Assembly (NCBI RefSeq): GCF_019710575.1
Contig: NZ_JAHWFK010000007.1
Coordinates: 432,068-496,067, forward strand
Length of the DNA stretch: 64,000 nucleotides
Reading direction: 5' to 3'
Source of the DNA: Paractinoplanes polyasparticus
GTDB lineage: Bacteria; Actinomycetota; Actinomycetes; Mycobacteriales; Micromonosporaceae
Shown: piece after piece, positions 27,414 to 37,188 of the stretch
Position numbering within the stretch: the stretch's first letter is position 1
Layout: every line of letters starts with the position of its first letter
Notes under the pieces: generated by a model
Database searches by the model: none
Seen by the model: only the letters and a program-made list of their open reading frames with translations
What the model was told of the DNA's origin: nothing
Program-made: the position numbers and the translations under genes

Positions 27414-27445
27414 AAGGGCGCGCCGACCTCGGTCGGCGCGCCCTT
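27414..27445. terminator. Terminator between DUF952 gene and surface-protein gene
   Basis: A 15-bp stem AAGGGCGCGCCGACC (27414-27428) pairing with 27431-27445; the central two pairs open to form the loop. It can end both convergent transcripts. Confidence 0.8.
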
Positions 27446-27458
27446 CTCATGCTTGCTG

Positions 27459-28589
27459 TCAGGCGGTGAACTTCACCTTGCGGCGACGGGCCAGGATGAA
27501 GAGCACGGCCCCGGCGACCAGCAGGATGGCCGCGCCACCGGCGATGCTGCCGGCGACCGGACCGGTGACGGGCAGGCCGCCACCCTCACCCGGGGACGAC
27601 TCGGTCGGAGTCGGCGTCGGGGTGGCGTCGCAGTCCTCGGGCTTCTGGGCATCCCAGTCGATCGCCTCGCCGGACTCGCCGTTCTCGGACGGGACGACCT
27701 TCAAGCCCTTCTCGCCCTTGAAGGCGACCGAACCCTTGTCGCCCGCCTTGACGGTCAGCGACTTGGGCTCGCCCTTGTTCGGGGTGAAGGTGGCGGTGAT
27801 CGTCTCGTCGCCCTTGGTGTTGTCGATCGTGAAGATCAGCTCGTCACAGGTGGCCTCGAAGTAGCGGGAGGCGTTGTCCTCCTTGCAGTCCTCGGGCTGC
27901 TTCCACTCGCCCTCGGCCACCGGCTTGTCGCTGTTGGCCTCGGTGACGACGATCTTCTTGGCGTTCTTGGCCGGAACCTCGACCGTCGCCGGCTCGCCGC
28001 CGGCCGCGACCGTCACGTCCTTCTTGAAGCCCTCGGAGCCCTCGATCGTGAACTTCGCGTCGGCCTTGGCCTCGGCGCCGTTCGACAGGGTGACCGTCAC
28101 GCCGTCACAGTTGGAGACGAGCTTGGCGTCCGGCTTCGGGGCGTCCTTCGAGCAGACGCCGTCGAACTCGACCGTGCCGGTCTGCGGCTCCCACTCGGTG
28201 TACTCGTTGTCCCACTTGGCCTGGACGGTGAGCGAGGCCGACTCGGCGTCGCCCGGAACCCGCTGGCTGCCCTTGAGCGTCTCTTCGTCCTTGTAGGGGA
28301 AGGCCGGGTCGGCGTCGTCCGGGGTGTGGGCGATGCCGTCGACCGGGTGACCCTCGGGGGTGGACTCGACGCGCACGAAGCGGAAGGCCTTGGCGTGGCC
28401 CTCGGAGGTGGCATCGACCGACCAGTCGACAACCCATTCACCGGTGGCGGTGTCACACGTGGCGGTGCCCTTGACGGTGCTGTGGTGCGCACTGGCGGGC
28501 GAGGCGAAGAACGCGACACCGGCGAGGCCGATGAGCGTTCCCGCGGCTACGGCAGTCGCACGCCGCAGCTTGGACTTCAGCAGGTTCAC
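27459..28589 (-). CDS. Sortase-anchored (LPVTG) surface protein
   Basis: A 376-residue secreted protein. Residues 1-34 are a signal peptide (KLRRATAVAAGTLIGLAGVAF) with cleavage near ASPASA-HH. The ectodomain contains two similar modules, each with a conserved Cys and running about 80-90 residues (NCDGVTVTLSNG to QPEDC; TCDELIFTIDN to KPEDC), preceded by a diverged N-terminal one. A low-complexity TPTPTPTESS linker ends at LPVTG (339-343), a hydrophobic span and an ARRRK tail: a complete cell-wall sorting signal. GTG start with AGGAG six bases upstream. The 5' leader may be about 130 nt. Its role, perhaps adhesion or cell surface structure, is unknown. Confidence 0.85.
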   Translation of the reverse strand: MNLLKSKLRRATAVAAGTLIGLAGVAFFASPASAHHSTVKGTATCDTATGEWVVDWSVDATSEGHAKAFRFVRVESTPEGHPVDGIAHTPDDADPAFPYKDEETLKGSQRVPGDAESASLTVQAKWDNEYTEWEPQTGTVEFDGVCSKDAPKPDAKLVSNCDGVTVTLSNGAEAKADAKFTIEGSEGFKKDVTVAAGGEPATVEVPAKNAKKIVVTEANSDKPVAEGEWKQPEDCKEDNASRYFEATCDELIFTIDNTKGDETITATFTPNKGEPKSLTVKAGDKGSVAFKGEKGLKVVPSENGESGEAIDWDAQKPEDCDATPTPTPTESSPGEGGGLPVTGPVAGSIAGGAAILLVAGAVLFILARRRKVKFTA

Positions 28590-28934
28590 GCCTACTCCTG
28601 TCTGGGGAAATCAGGGGTACGGCGCAAGGAGGCGGGCGGGCCGATCGCCGGCGGTAAAGGGGCGATGGCCTGCGGCGACGCCTCCCCACGTCGCGGCCGA
28701 CAATCGGTGGAATGTCGGCAACAGCGCCTGACCATAGCGACTTATGGAAATCTGGGAAATCCCTCAGAGCCGCTTAAAGGTGTTGATGCGCATCCGTGAT
28801 TTTGCATCGACGGATCGCTCACGTATCGACGCTCTCCGTGTGCACCGGCTGCGGATTTGTTCACTCTTTCGGTGCGTTCGGTAAGTGGTGAAGTAGCTTC
28901 GAGTCGTGTTCACCGCAGAGCCGCGCGAGCGCTC
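28590..28934. other. 345-bp gap between the surface-protein gene and rsmD
   Basis: The gap is less GC-rich than its surroundings. On the minus strand TATGGT (28736-28731) could be a -10 for the surface-protein gene, leaving a leader of about 130 nt. I see no gene, tRNA or recognised riboswitch in it. Confidence 0.4.
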
Positions 28935-29494
28935 ATGACCAGGATCATCGCGGGCGCGCACGGCGGCCGCCGACTGTCCGCTCCGGCCGGTGCGCTGACC
29001 CGGCCCACCACGGATCGCGTCCGTGAGGCGTTCTTCAGCGCCCTCGACTCCATGATCGACCTGACCGACGCCCGGTTCGCCGACTTTTACGCCGGTTCCG
29101 GAGCGGTCGGGCTGGAGGCACTCTCGCGCGGGGCCGCGCATGCCCTTCTGGTCGAGGGGGACGCCCGGGCTGCGCGCACGATCCGCGACAACATCGTGAC
29201 GCTGCGCGTCGGCAGCGCCGCTCGGCTGGTCACGGGCAAGGTCGCCCAGGTCGTCGCCGGCCCGCCCGACGGGGGGCCGTACGACGTCGTGTTCGCCGAT
29301 CCGCCGTACGAGGTGAGTGACCGCGACCTCATCGACGTGCAGCAATCTCTGATCGACTTCGGGTGGCTGGCCCCGGACGCCGTGGTGGTGCTCGAGCGGG
29401 CCACCCGTGGGGGCGCGGTGACCTGGGTGGACGGCATCACTGCCGACCGCAGTCGGCGTTACGGGGAGACCACGCTTTGGTACGGTCGCCGATC

Positions 29495-29498
<4 letters not shown>
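28935..29498 (+). CDS. rsmD: 16S rRNA m2G966 methyltransferase RsmD
   Basis: RsmD, 187 residues, methylates N2 of G966 of 16S rRNA in the assembled small subunit. N-terminus MTRIIAGAHGGRRLSAPAG, then RPTTDRVREAFFSAL, the SAM-binding DFYAGSGAVGLEALSRGA, and the base-flipping catalytic motif FADPPYE. The ATG at 28935 gives the family N-terminus. The stop overlaps coaD (ATGA), as in many actinobacteria. Confidence 0.96.
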
Positions 29499-29974
<476 letters not shown>

Positions 29975-29975
29975 C

Positions 29976-30005
29976 GGCGCCGGGGCGGATCGACGCGCCG
30001 GTGCC
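29976..30005 (+). terminator. Putative terminator after coaD
   Basis: A 12-bp imperfect stem (GGCGCCGGGGCG at 29976-29987 with 29994-30005), loop of six bases, directly after the coaD stop. The stem includes one wobble and one mismatch. Confidence 0.45.
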
Positions 30006-30128
30006 GGAACGGCGCGGCGACGGCGGTGACGCAGTAACGTGATCGCACCACGCTGAGTGGCGTGTCGGAACGCCTTCAGTCCGGTTCAGGGTTGCGGGCG
30101 GGGCGGCTGGATGGAGGAGTGAGTACCG

Positions 30129-30626
30129 GTGGATCCGCTCGACCGCATCGACGAGATCATCGAGCTCGTGCAGGAATCGCGCTCCGTGCCCATGTCACGG
30201 ACCAATTTCATGTACGACCGGAACGAGATGATCGAGCGCCTCGAGGACCTGCGCGCCGAGCTCCCGTCCGAGCTGCGCAAGGCGGCCGCCGTGCTCGACG
30301 AGCGCGACCGCATCATCGAGGCCGGTCGCCGCGAGGCCGACCGGATCATCAGCGAGGGTGAGACGGAACACGCCCGGCTGGTCTCGGTCAACGAGATCAC
30401 GGTCTCGTCCGAGCACGAGGGCGCCCGGATCGTGGCCGAGGCCCGCACCGAGGCCCAGCGCCTGCGCGACGAGGTCGACGACTACGTCGACACCGCGCTC
30501 GCCAACTTCGAGCAGTTCCTGACCCGGGCCCTGGCGTCGATAGAGCGCGGCCGTGACAAAATGCACGCGCTGCGCGAGATCGGGACCTTCCAAGGGGAAG
30601 ACGCGGAGCGCCCTCTGCCGTTCTAG
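30129..30626 (+). CDS. sepIVA: Septum-associated coiled-coil protein, SepIVA type
   Basis: A 165-residue DivIVA-like coiled-coil protein. It opens DPLDRIDEIIELVQESRSVPMS, then an unbroken heptad region (residues ~30-150, with RREADRIISEGE and ARIVAEARTEAQRLRDEVDDYVDTAL). No membrane span. Sequence type and the position between coaD and DUF177 correspond to SepIVA (Rv2927c), a factor in septation and elongation in mycobacteria. GTG start; GGAGGAG lies about nine bases upstream. Confidence 0.85.
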   Translation: MDPLDRIDEIIELVQESRSVPMSRTNFMYDRNEMIERLEDLRAELPSELRKAAAVLDERDRIIEAGRREADRIISEGETEHARLVSVNEITVSSEHEGARIVAEARTEAQRLRDEVDDYVDTALANFEQFLTRALASIERGRDKMHALREIGTFQGEDAERPLPF

Positions 30627-30645
30627 AGGGGTGCGAGAACCCCTG
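30627..30645 (+). terminator. Short hairpin after sepIVA
   Basis: AGGGGT and ACCCCT pair across GCGAGA, starting at the sepIVA stop. It is only 6 bp and without U-tract, so partial termination is all that can be proposed. Confidence 0.35.
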
Positions 30646-30711
30646 ATTCGACGGTACGGCGGCAGCTCAGGTAACCTTTCCTGTCGGCCTACCCATGGCT
30701 GAGGAATAACG

Positions 30712-31308
30712 ATGCCCAAGTCACCACAGTCACACCTGGACCCCAGGCAGCCGCTCGTCGTCGACACGACGAAACTTCCACGGCAGCCTGGCGCGACGCG
30801 TGCCCTGAAAAGGGTGATCCCGGCACCGAAGGACCTCGGTCTGGAGCTGGTCTCGGTCCCCGAGGGGTCGGACGTCGAGCTCGATCTGACGCTCACGTCG
30901 GTCTCCGAAGGGGTCTATGTCAGCGGCAACGTCCGCGGCTCGCTCACCGGCGAGTGCGGCCGCTGCCTCAACGAGATCAACGAGTCCTTCGTCGTCAAGA
31001 TCGCGGAGCTGTTCGCCTACGCGGACAGCACCACCGAGGAGACGACGGACGAGGACGAGGTGGGCCGGATGCAGGGCGACCTGCTCGACCTGGAACCGGC
31101 GTTGCGGGACGCGGTAGTGCTGATGCTGCCGACCAACCCGCTGTGCCGGCCGGACTGTCCCGGTCTGTGCCCCGAGTGCGGGGTGCACTTCGACGACCTT
31201 CCGGCCGATCACAGCCACGAGGCCGTGGACGCCCGCTGGGCCGCTTTGCGCACCATTTCGACTGAGCCGTCCAAGACGGCTTCGCCGCAGCAAGATTCTG
31301 AGGAGTAG
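30712..31308 (+). CDS. DUF177 (YceD) protein
   Basis: A 198-residue DUF177 protein, the partner of rpmF in most bacteria and linked to ribosome/23S rRNA biogenesis in plants and E. coli. Family stretches: [30 protein letters not shown], and a C-terminal zinc-like Cys cluster [20 protein letters not shown]. The ATG follows GAGGA. rpmF starts five bases after its stop, and the rpmF ribosome site lies in its last codons, so the pair is coupled. Confidence 0.92.
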   Translation: MPKSPQSHLDPRQPLVVDTTKLPRQPGATRALKRVIPAPKDLGLELVSVPEGSDVELDLTLTSVSEGVYVSGNVRGSLTGECGRCLNEINESFVVKIAELFAYADSTTEETTDEDEVGRMQGDLLDLEPALRDAVVLMLPTNPLCRPDCPGLCPECGVHFDDLPADHSHEAVDARWAALRTISTEPSKTASPQQDSEE

Positions 31309-31313
31309 GTACC

Positions 31314-31487
31314 GTGGCCGTCCCCAAGCGCAAGATGTCGCGCAGCAACACCCGGTCCCGCCGGGCGAACTGGAAGGCGACCGCGGTCCAGACCGTGGCC
31401 TGCCCCCAGTGCAAGTCGCCGAAGCTGCCGCACACCGCCTGCTCGGTCTGTGGCACCTACAACGGCCGTCAGGTCCTCGAGGTCTGA
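31314..31487 (+). CDS. rpmF: 50S ribosomal protein L32
   Basis: L32, 57 residues: [19 protein letters not shown] at the N-terminus, then a zinc ribbon with two CxxC pairs (ACPQCKS and CSVCGTYNG) and the ending GRQVLEV. GTG start with AGGAGTAGG just upstream. It is between DUF177 and plsX, the conserved DUF177-rpmF-plsX order. Confidence 0.97.
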   Translation: MAVPKRKMSRSNTRSRRANWKATAVQTVACPQCKSPKLPHTACSVCGTYNGRQVLEV

Positions 31488-31498
31488 GCCGCGCTTAA

Positions 31499-32518
31499 GT
31501 GACGCGCCCGAATTCCGGGCGGGTCGCGCCTGAGCTACGGCGACCGATCGGTGCCGCGGCTTCCGGACAGCTGACTGTCGGGGAGCCGGGCACCGCGCGG
31601 ATCGCCGTCGACCTCCTCGGCGGGGACCACGCTCCCGCCGTCGTGGTTGACGGCGCTCTGCTCGCTTGTCAGGCCGATCCGGCCCTACACCTGCTTCTCG
31701 TCGGCCCGCTCGAAGCTGCCGGCGAGGTTCTTGGCGCCCTGCCGCCGGGCGATCGCGCCCGGATCAGCACGCTGCCCATAGCTCCCGGCGATCGTGTGGA
31801 GAGCTGGGTCGAGTCCGGAGTGCGGTCGGCCGTGCTCGCCGTCGCCCAAGGCACCGCCGACGCTGTCCTCTCGGCCGGCAACACCGGTGCCACCGTGACC
31901 TCGGCCGCGCTCGGCCTGGGCCGCCGTCCCGGCGTGCGCCGCCCGCCGCTGGCCGCCGTCCTGCCCACCGCCGCCGGCCGGCTGGTGCTGCTCGACGTGG
32001 GTTCCTCCGTCGATCCCGACGAAGAGACGGTCGTCATGCACGCCCGGCTCGGTTCCGCGTACGCATCGGTGGTCCACGGGGTGTCCGAGCCCCGCGTCGG
32101 GCTGCTGACCATCGGCACCGAGCGCGGCAAGGGCGACCGCCTGCGCCGCGCCCTTCCCGCCCTGCTGGCCGGCCTCGAGCTGCCCGGCGGCGGGCGCTAC
32201 ATCGGTCTCGTCGAGGGCAACGACGTGGTCACCGGCACGGTCGCCGACGTGGTCGTAACCGACGGTTTCACCGGCAACGTGCTGCTCAAGGGGCTCGAGA
32301 CGGCGTACGCCGAACTGGGCCCACCCCACCACCACGGGCGCCCGCCCGACGGCGACAGCCCGCCCCGCGCCGCGCTGCTGCTCGGCGTCCGGGGCACCGT
32401 GGTCGTCTGTCACGGCGCCGCCTCCGGCCCGGATCTCGCCGCCGGCATCGCTTTCGCCGCCCAGCTTCACCGCCGAGCCGCGATCGCGGCGATGGCCGAG
32501 ATGATCGAAACACAATGA
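31499..32518 (+). CDS. plsX: Phosphate acyltransferase PlsX
   Basis: PlsX, about 339 residues, converts acyl-ACP to acyl-phosphate for phospholipid synthesis. Motifs: [65 protein letters not shown] followed by [15 protein letters not shown] shorter C-terminal region and a His-rich [10 protein letters not shown] stretch replace the usual helical insert. GTG start at 31499 has no clear ribosome site, so the N-terminal ~30 residues are uncertain. It is 11 bp after rpmF and 8 bp before rnc. Confidence 0.9.
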   Translation: MTRPNSGRVAPELRRPIGAAASGQLTVGEPGTARIAVDLLGGDHAPAVVVDGALLACQADPALHLLLVGPLEAAGEVLGALPPGDRARISTLPIAPGDRVESWVESGVRSAVLAVAQGTADAVLSAGNTGATVTSAALGLGRRPGVRRPPLAAVLPTAAGRLVLLDVGSSVDPDEETVVMHARLGSAYASVVHGVSEPRVGLLTIGTERGKGDRLRRALPALLAGLELPGGGRYIGLVEGNDVVTGTVADVVVTDGFTGNVLLKGLETAYAELGPPHHHGRPPDGDSPPRAALLLGVRGTVVVCHGAASGPDLAAGIAFAAQLHRRAAIAAMAEMIETQ

Positions 32519-32526
32519 GGTGTTCC

Positions 32527-33288
32527 ATGAGTGACAAGCGTCGCCGGCCGTCGACCCTGCCGCTGGAGGAGTCCTTCGGCGTCCCCGTCGAGCCCGACCT
32601 GCTGGAGCGCGCCCTCACCCACCGTTCCTACGCGTACGAGAACGGCGGCCTGCCGACCAACGAGCGCCTCGAGTTCCTGGGCGACTCCGTGCTCGGCGTC
32701 GTGATCACGTCGGCGCTCTTCCACAACCACCCCGACCTGCCCGAGGGCCAGCTGGCCAAGCTGCGGGCCAGCGTGGTCAACATGCACGCGCTGGCCGACG
32801 TGGCCCGTGGCCTCGGGCCGGAAGGACTCGGCCGGTACCTGCTGCTGGGCAAGGGCGAGGAGACGACCGGCGGGCGCGACAAGGCGAGCATCCTGGCCGA
32901 CACGCTCGAGGCGCTGCTGGGCGCGATCTATCTGGAGCACGGCCTGGACGTGGCGGCCGAGGTGATCCACCGGCTGTTCGACCCGCTGATGGCCGAGTCG
33001 GCCGGCCGCGGGGCCGCGCTCGACTGGAAGACCAGCCTGCAGGAGCTCACCGCGGCCCTCGGCCTCGGCGTGCCCGACTATGTGATCGAGGACTCCGGCC
33101 CCGACCACGCCAAGACGTTCACGGCCTGGGTGGTGGTGGCCGGCGAGCGCTACGGCGGTTCCGAGGGGCGCAGCAAGAAGCAGGCCGAGCAGCGGGCCGC
33201 CGCGGCCGCCTGGCGCATCCTGACCGAGCGCACCAGCGAACCCGACGGCAGCCTGCTGGACAAGTCCGAGGACGACAACGGCCAGTGA
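32527..33288 (+). CDS. rnc: Ribonuclease III
   Basis: RNase III, 253 residues, cleaves double-stranded RNA in rRNA processing. Catalytic domain with the signature [15 protein letters not shown] and the second acidic site [15 protein letters not shown]. The dsRNA-binding domain spans about residues 165-235 ([27 protein letters not shown]). Its stop overlaps the GTG of the next gene (GTGA). It belongs to the plsX-rnc-mutM neighbourhood. Confidence 0.97.
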   Translation: MSDKRRRPSTLPLEESFGVPVEPDLLERALTHRSYAYENGGLPTNERLEFLGDSVLGVVITSALFHNHPDLPEGQLAKLRASVVNMHALADVARGLGPEGLGRYLLLGKGEETTGGRDKASILADTLEALLGAIYLEHGLDVAAEVIHRLFDPLMAESAGRGAALDWKTSLQELTAALGLGVPDYVIEDSGPDHAKTFTAWVVVAGERYGGSEGRSKKQAEQRAAAAAWRILTERTSEPDGSLLDKSEDDNGQ

Positions 33289-34457
33289 GCCGCACCGTGG
33301 AACAGGACGCCGAACAGACCCAGCGCCCCCGGCTCTGGGATCTGGCGGGCGCCTGGCGCGGGGTCGGCCTCGCGGTCGGCATCTTCGCGCTGACCCGGAT
33401 CGCGCAGCTCATCATCCTGGGCTGGTTGGACGCCGCCGACGACGACCCGGTCGGGATCCGGCAGCGCCTGCTGGTCTGGGACGCGGGCTGGTTCCTGCGG
33501 GTCGCCGTCGACGGCTATCCGCACGGCTACACGTACGAAGCGGGCGTGCTGCAGGGCAACGAGCTGGCCTTCTTCCCGGTCTACCCGATGCTCATCCGGC
33601 TCGTGGCGGGGCTCGGCTTCGAGGCGCACACGGCCGCGCTGGTGGTCAGCTGGCTGGCGTCGATCGGCGCCGCGGTCGCGGTGCACCTGCTTGGCACCTC
33701 GCTGCACAACAAGCGGACCGGGTGGGCGCTGGTCGCCATCTGCTTCAGCGCGCCCGTCTCGATCGTCTTCTCCATGGCGTACTCCGAGGGGATCTTTCTC
33801 GCCCTTGTGGCCGGAATGCTGGTCGTCGCGCACCGGCGCGTGTGGTGGGCGGCCGGACTGCTGGGGCTGCTCACCGCGTTGACCCGTCCGACCGGCGCCG
33901 CCGCGGCCGTCGCCCTGGCCGTGGCCGCCCTGATGGCGGTTCGCGAGTCCCGCGCGAAGGCGTGGCAGCCGATCACGGCCGCGGTCGTCGCGCTGGCCGG
34001 GGTGCCGCTCTTCCTCGCCTGGGTGGGCTGGCGGGTCGGCGACCCGGCGGCGTGGTTCCGCATCCAGGCCGCGGGCTGGGGCACCGCCTTCGACTACGGG
34101 TCGAGCACGGTGTCCTTCGTGGCCTCGACGCTGAGCACGGGCGACGGCTGGGTGCCGGTCAGCGTCGCCCTCATCCTGCTGGCCGCTCTGGCCGCGGCCG
34201 GGGTCGCGCTGGCCCAGCGGCCGTGGCTGCCGCTCGCCGTCTACGGCGTGATCGCGATGGTGCTCGTCTACGGCCAGGCCGGGTTCTACCACTCGAAGCC
34301 TCGGCTGCTGGTCCCCGTACTGTTGACGCTGTTGCCGGCCGCGGTGGCCGCCGCCCGGGCCCGCCCGCGCGTCGCCGTGGCATCGATTGTGGCGTGGGCC
34401 CTGTTCGGTCTGTGGTACGGCGCCTATCTCGTCACCGTCTGGCCCTACACCTTGTGA
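33285..34457 (+). CDS. PIG-V-like polytopic mannosyltransferase
   Basis: A 390-residue membrane protein with about ten spans. The first periplasmic loop has [18 protein letters not shown], which resembles the WD-x-x-x-Y loop of GT-C PIG-V mannosyltransferases, and [14 protein letters not shown] follows as in that family. Such enzymes transfer mannose from polyprenyl-phosphate donors on the outer face. The function here is inferred from the motif and topology. GTG start overlaps the rnc stop, so it is in the same unit. Confidence 0.72.
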   Translation: MSRTVEQDAEQTQRPRLWDLAGAWRGVGLAVGIFALTRIAQLIILGWLDAADDDPVGIRQRLLVWDAGWFLRVAVDGYPHGYTYEAGVLQGNELAFFPVYPMLIRLVAGLGFEAHTAALVVSWLASIGAAVAVHLLGTSLHNKRTGWALVAICFSAPVSIVFSMAYSEGIFLALVAGMLVVAHRRVWWAAGLLGLLTALTRPTGAAAAVALAVAALMAVRESRAKAWQPITAAVVALAGVPLFLAWVGWRVGDPAAWFRIQAAGWGTAFDYGSSTVSFVASTLSTGDGWVPVSVALILLAALAAAGVALAQRPWLPLAVYGVIAMVLVYGQAGFYHSKPRLLVPVLLTLLPAAVAAARARPRVAVASIVAWALFGLWYGAYLVTVWPYTL

Positions 34458-34473
34458 GTGAGAAGGAGTCGCA

Positions 34474-35328
34474 GTGCCCGAGCTGCCCGAGGTCGAGACC
34501 GTGCGCCAGGGCTTGGCCAAGTGGGTGGCCGGCCGCACGATCAGGACCGTCGAGGTGCGCCACCCCCGCGCGATCCGCCGCCACCTGACCGGCGACGCGC
34601 ACTTCATCGCCCTGCTGGCCGGCCGGACCATCACCGACGTGTCCCGCCGCGGCAAGTACCTCTGGTTCCCGCTCGACTCGGGGGACGCGATCATCGGCCA
34701 CCTGGGCATGAGCGGCCAGTTGCTCATGCAGCCGTCCGACGCCGAGGACGAGAAACATCTGCGCATCCGGTTCACGTTCACCGACGGCGGCCCCGAGCTG
34801 CGCTTCGTCGACCAGCGCACCTTCGGCGGACTGTCCGTCTCGGAAGGTGGCGCCGAACTGCCCGACGAGATCGCGCACATCGCCCGTGACCCGATGGACC
34901 CGCTCTTCGACGACGAGGCGTTCGTCGCCCGGCTGCGGGGCAAGCACACCGAGATCAAGCGGGCCGTGCTCGACCAGACGCTGATCTCCGGCGTGGGCAA
35001 CATCTACGCCGACGAGGCGCTCTGGCGGGCGCAGCTGCACGGCGCCCGGCTCACGGATCAGCTGACCCGGCCCGCCGTACGACGTCTGCTCGCGCACATC
35101 CGGGACGTGCTCGGCGAGGCCATCGTGGCCGGCGGCACCAGCTTCGACGAGCTCTACGTCAACGTGAACGGGGAGAGCGGCTACTTCGACCGCTCCCTCA
35201 ACGCGTACGGGCGGGAGGGCCAGCCGTGCCACCGGTGCGGCACGCCGATCCGTCGCGAGCAGTTCATGAACCGCTCCTCGTTCAGCTGTCCCCGCTGCCA
35301 GCCCCGCCCGCGAGCGATCCGGCACTGA
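34474..35328 (+). CDS. mutM: Formamidopyrimidine-DNA glycosylase
   Basis: MutM/Fpg, 284 residues, removes 8-oxoguanine and cuts abasic sites. The catalytic N-terminus [13 protein letters not shown] (Pro2, Glu3) is intact, with LGMSGQLL and [13 protein letters not shown], and the C-terminal zinc finger [10 protein letters not shown]...CPRCQ. GTG start with AAGGAG seven bases upstream. The 3' end overlaps the convergent spherulin-like gene by 47 nt. Confidence 0.97.
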   Translation: MPELPEVETVRQGLAKWVAGRTIRTVEVRHPRAIRRHLTGDAHFIALLAGRTITDVSRRGKYLWFPLDSGDAIIGHLGMSGQLLMQPSDAEDEKHLRIRFTFTDGGPELRFVDQRTFGGLSVSEGGAELPDEIAHIARDPMDPLFDDEAFVARLRGKHTEIKRAVLDQTLISGVGNIYADEALWRAQLHGARLTDQLTRPAVRRLLAHIRDVLGEAIVAGGTSFDELYVNVNGESGYFDRSLNAYGREGQPCHRCGTPIRREQFMNRSSFSCPRCQPRPRAIRH

Positions 35329-35851
35329 CGTACGGGCTGGCGTCGGTGGCCAGGCCGAAGCCCGCCCCGCGCCGGCCCATCAACCGGCGCGCGGCGGTGA
35401 GCAGCGCCGACGGCACGCCGTGGACGATGTGGCCGTCGCCCGGCTTCGACCCGTCGCCGTCCCAGCTCTGATAGGCCGACCACGGCCCCTCGAACGTGCA
35501 GATGCGGACGCCCAGGTCGCGATAGAGCGGATGGGTGGGCACGCCCGGGTTGAGCACGACCCGGTGCAGGCCGCGGCGGGCCGCCAGCCGCACGGTCAGC
35601 GCGACCGGGCCGACCCCGCCCGACCCGGCCGGCGCCCGGTCGAGGAACAGGCCCTCGGCGCCGTCGGCGCGCCAGGCGTCCACATCGGCCAGCACGTCGG
35701 CCAGCGAGCGGCTGCCCCAGTCGAGGTCGATGCGGCCCAGCGACTGGTGCAGGGAGCGTCGATCACCGGGCAGTTCACGGACGATCCAGGTGTCGCCGTC
35801 CAGCGGCAGCTCGGGCGACGGGTGGGCGTACGGGGGGAACAGTGTCTTCAC
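35282..35851 (-). CDS. Spherulation-specific family 4 (GH135-like) protein
   Basis: A 189-residue protein resembling the spherulin-4/Sph3 family of TIM-barrel hydrolases: [56 protein letters not shown] and [12 protein letters not shown]. No signal peptide. In active Sph3 enzymes, which cut galactosaminogalactan, adjacent Asp-Glu are needed; here that place reads DR, so the Glu is missing. The first barrel strands are shorter than usual (relatives are about 230-250). It may be inactive or a binding protein. It is coupled to the membrane protein upstream (ATGA) and is the last gene of a PelF-like cassette. Its 3' end overlaps mutM. Confidence 0.65.
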   Translation of the reverse strand: MKTLFPPYAHPSPELPLDGDTWIVRELPGDRRSLHQSLGRIDLDWGSRSLADVLADVDAWRADGAEGLFLDRAPAGSGGVGPVALTVRLAARRGLHRVVLNPGVPTHPLYRDLGVRICTFEGPWSAYQSWDGDGSKPGDGHIVHGVPSALLTAARRLMGRRGAGFGLATDASPYVSAGSLAGGAGSGDS

Positions 35852-37188
35852 GATGTTCTCCGGGGGTCGTCAGCGGTCGGTGCGGGCTGGGCGGTCAGGG
35901 CCACGACGAGCAGGCCGGCCAGGTGGGTGGCGGCGAGCACGGCGACGGCGTCCGGCAGGGGGCCGGAGGAGGGCAGCGGGAGCAGCGGCAGGACCAGGGT
36001 GACCAGCGGGGGCGCGGCGGCCAGAGTGGCGGCGATTCCCGTACGGGAACGCGCGGCCAGCAGGTAGGTGATGGCGAAGACCCCGCCGAGCAGGGTGCCG
36101 CCGGCCAGCCCCAGCACCACCGCCGCGGAGGTGGCCGCCGGCAGCTGGTACGCGGCCAGCGCCAGCGCGACGCCCACGGCGAACGGCGGCAGCAGCCCCG
36201 CGATCGTGATCAAGGTGACGCTGCGGACGTGCCGGCGGTAGTCGGCGCCGTTCTCGGCCGAGTCCAGCCCGGCCTCGACCTGGCCGGTGTGCCAGCCGAT
36301 CAGCGCTTCCAGGATCGGCACGGCCAGCAGCAGCGGCAGCCAGAACGGCGCCGTCGAGCCGGAGGGACCGGCCTGCCAGACCAGTCCCACCAGCACCGCC
36401 TGGGACGCGCCGATCACCAGGTAGCCGCCGCCGCGGCGCAGCTCGGCCGGGCTGAGCCGGGGCCGGCGCCCGCTGATGCCCGGCAACAGGACAGGTTGGA
36501 ACGCGCGCACCAGGGCCACCACGATGGCCGCCGGGAGCAGCAGGCCGACCTCCGCGGTCCGGCCGATCAACGGCTCGGCCAGCGCCGACGCGGCCAGCAG
36601 CCAGCAGGGCAGACTCCACACGACGATGGCCGCCTCGGCCCGCGTCACCAGGGCGGCGGTGACCGTGGCGAGCGTGCCCAGGCCGCCCAGCCCGACGACC
36701 AGGGCCAGCCCACGGTAGGGGCCGACCAGCGTGTCCGGCGCGATCCAGACCAGCGCGCACCACAGCCCGGCCACGGCCGCGAAGCCGCCCCCGACCAGGC
36801 GTGCGGCGGCGGCCGGGCCGGATCGGCGCGCGACCGAGACGCCGGTGCAGGTCAGGGCCTGCGCGGCGGCCCAGCCCAGCAACAGGGTGGCCAGCGGCAC
36901 CGGCCAGGGAACCTCGGCCAGTGGTTCCGCGGCGGCTGCGGCGACGCTGAGCGGGCCCAGGTAGAGGGCGCAGCGCACGAACGCGGCGCGCAGGTAGGAG
37001 CGGCGGGCCGGGGCCCGGTGCGAGCGGGTGGGCGGCGCCTGTTCGGCCGGTTCCCGGGGCGGCGGCGCCGGGGTGTACGCCGGTTCGGCGGTGATCACCG
37101 CGGGCGGCAGGCTGTGCCGGGGAACAGCGGGGCCGCGACGACGCGTGCGCCGGGAAGCCGTGCGCGTCCGTCCGGGCGTGATCGTCAT
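35848..37188 (-). CDS. Polytopic membrane protein of the PelF-like cassette
   Basis: A 446-residue protein: about 65 residues of Arg/Pro-rich cytoplasmic tail, then about 12 hydrophobic segments. The best soluble loop is GWHTGQVEAGLDSAENGADYRRHVRS. Size and topology match PelG, the membrane partner of PelF in Pel polysaccharide export, but I see no PelG motif I can name, so this rests mainly on context. The ATG overlaps the stop of the glycosyltransferase (ATGA) and its stop overlaps the spherulin-like start (ATGA). Confidence 0.6.
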   Translation of the reverse strand: MTITPGRTRTASRRTRRRGPAVPRHSLPPAVITAEPAYTPAPPPREPAEQAPPTRSHRAPARRSYLRAAFVRCALYLGPLSVAAAAAEPLAEVPWPVPLATLLLGWAAAQALTCTGVSVARRSGPAAAARLVGGGFAAVAGLWCALVWIAPDTLVGPYRGLALVVGLGGLGTLATVTAALVTRAEAAIVVWSLPCWLLAASALAEPLIGRTAEVGLLLPAAIVVALVRAFQPVLLPGISGRRPRLSPAELRRGGGYLVIGASQAVLVGLVWQAGPSGSTAPFWLPLLLAVPILEALIGWHTGQVEAGLDSAENGADYRRHVRSVTLITIAGLLPPFAVGVALALAAYQLPAATSAAVVLGLAGGTLLGGVFAITYLLAARSRTGIAATLAAAPPLVTLVLPLLPLPSSGPLPDAVAVLAATHLAGLLVVALTAQPAPTADDPRRTS

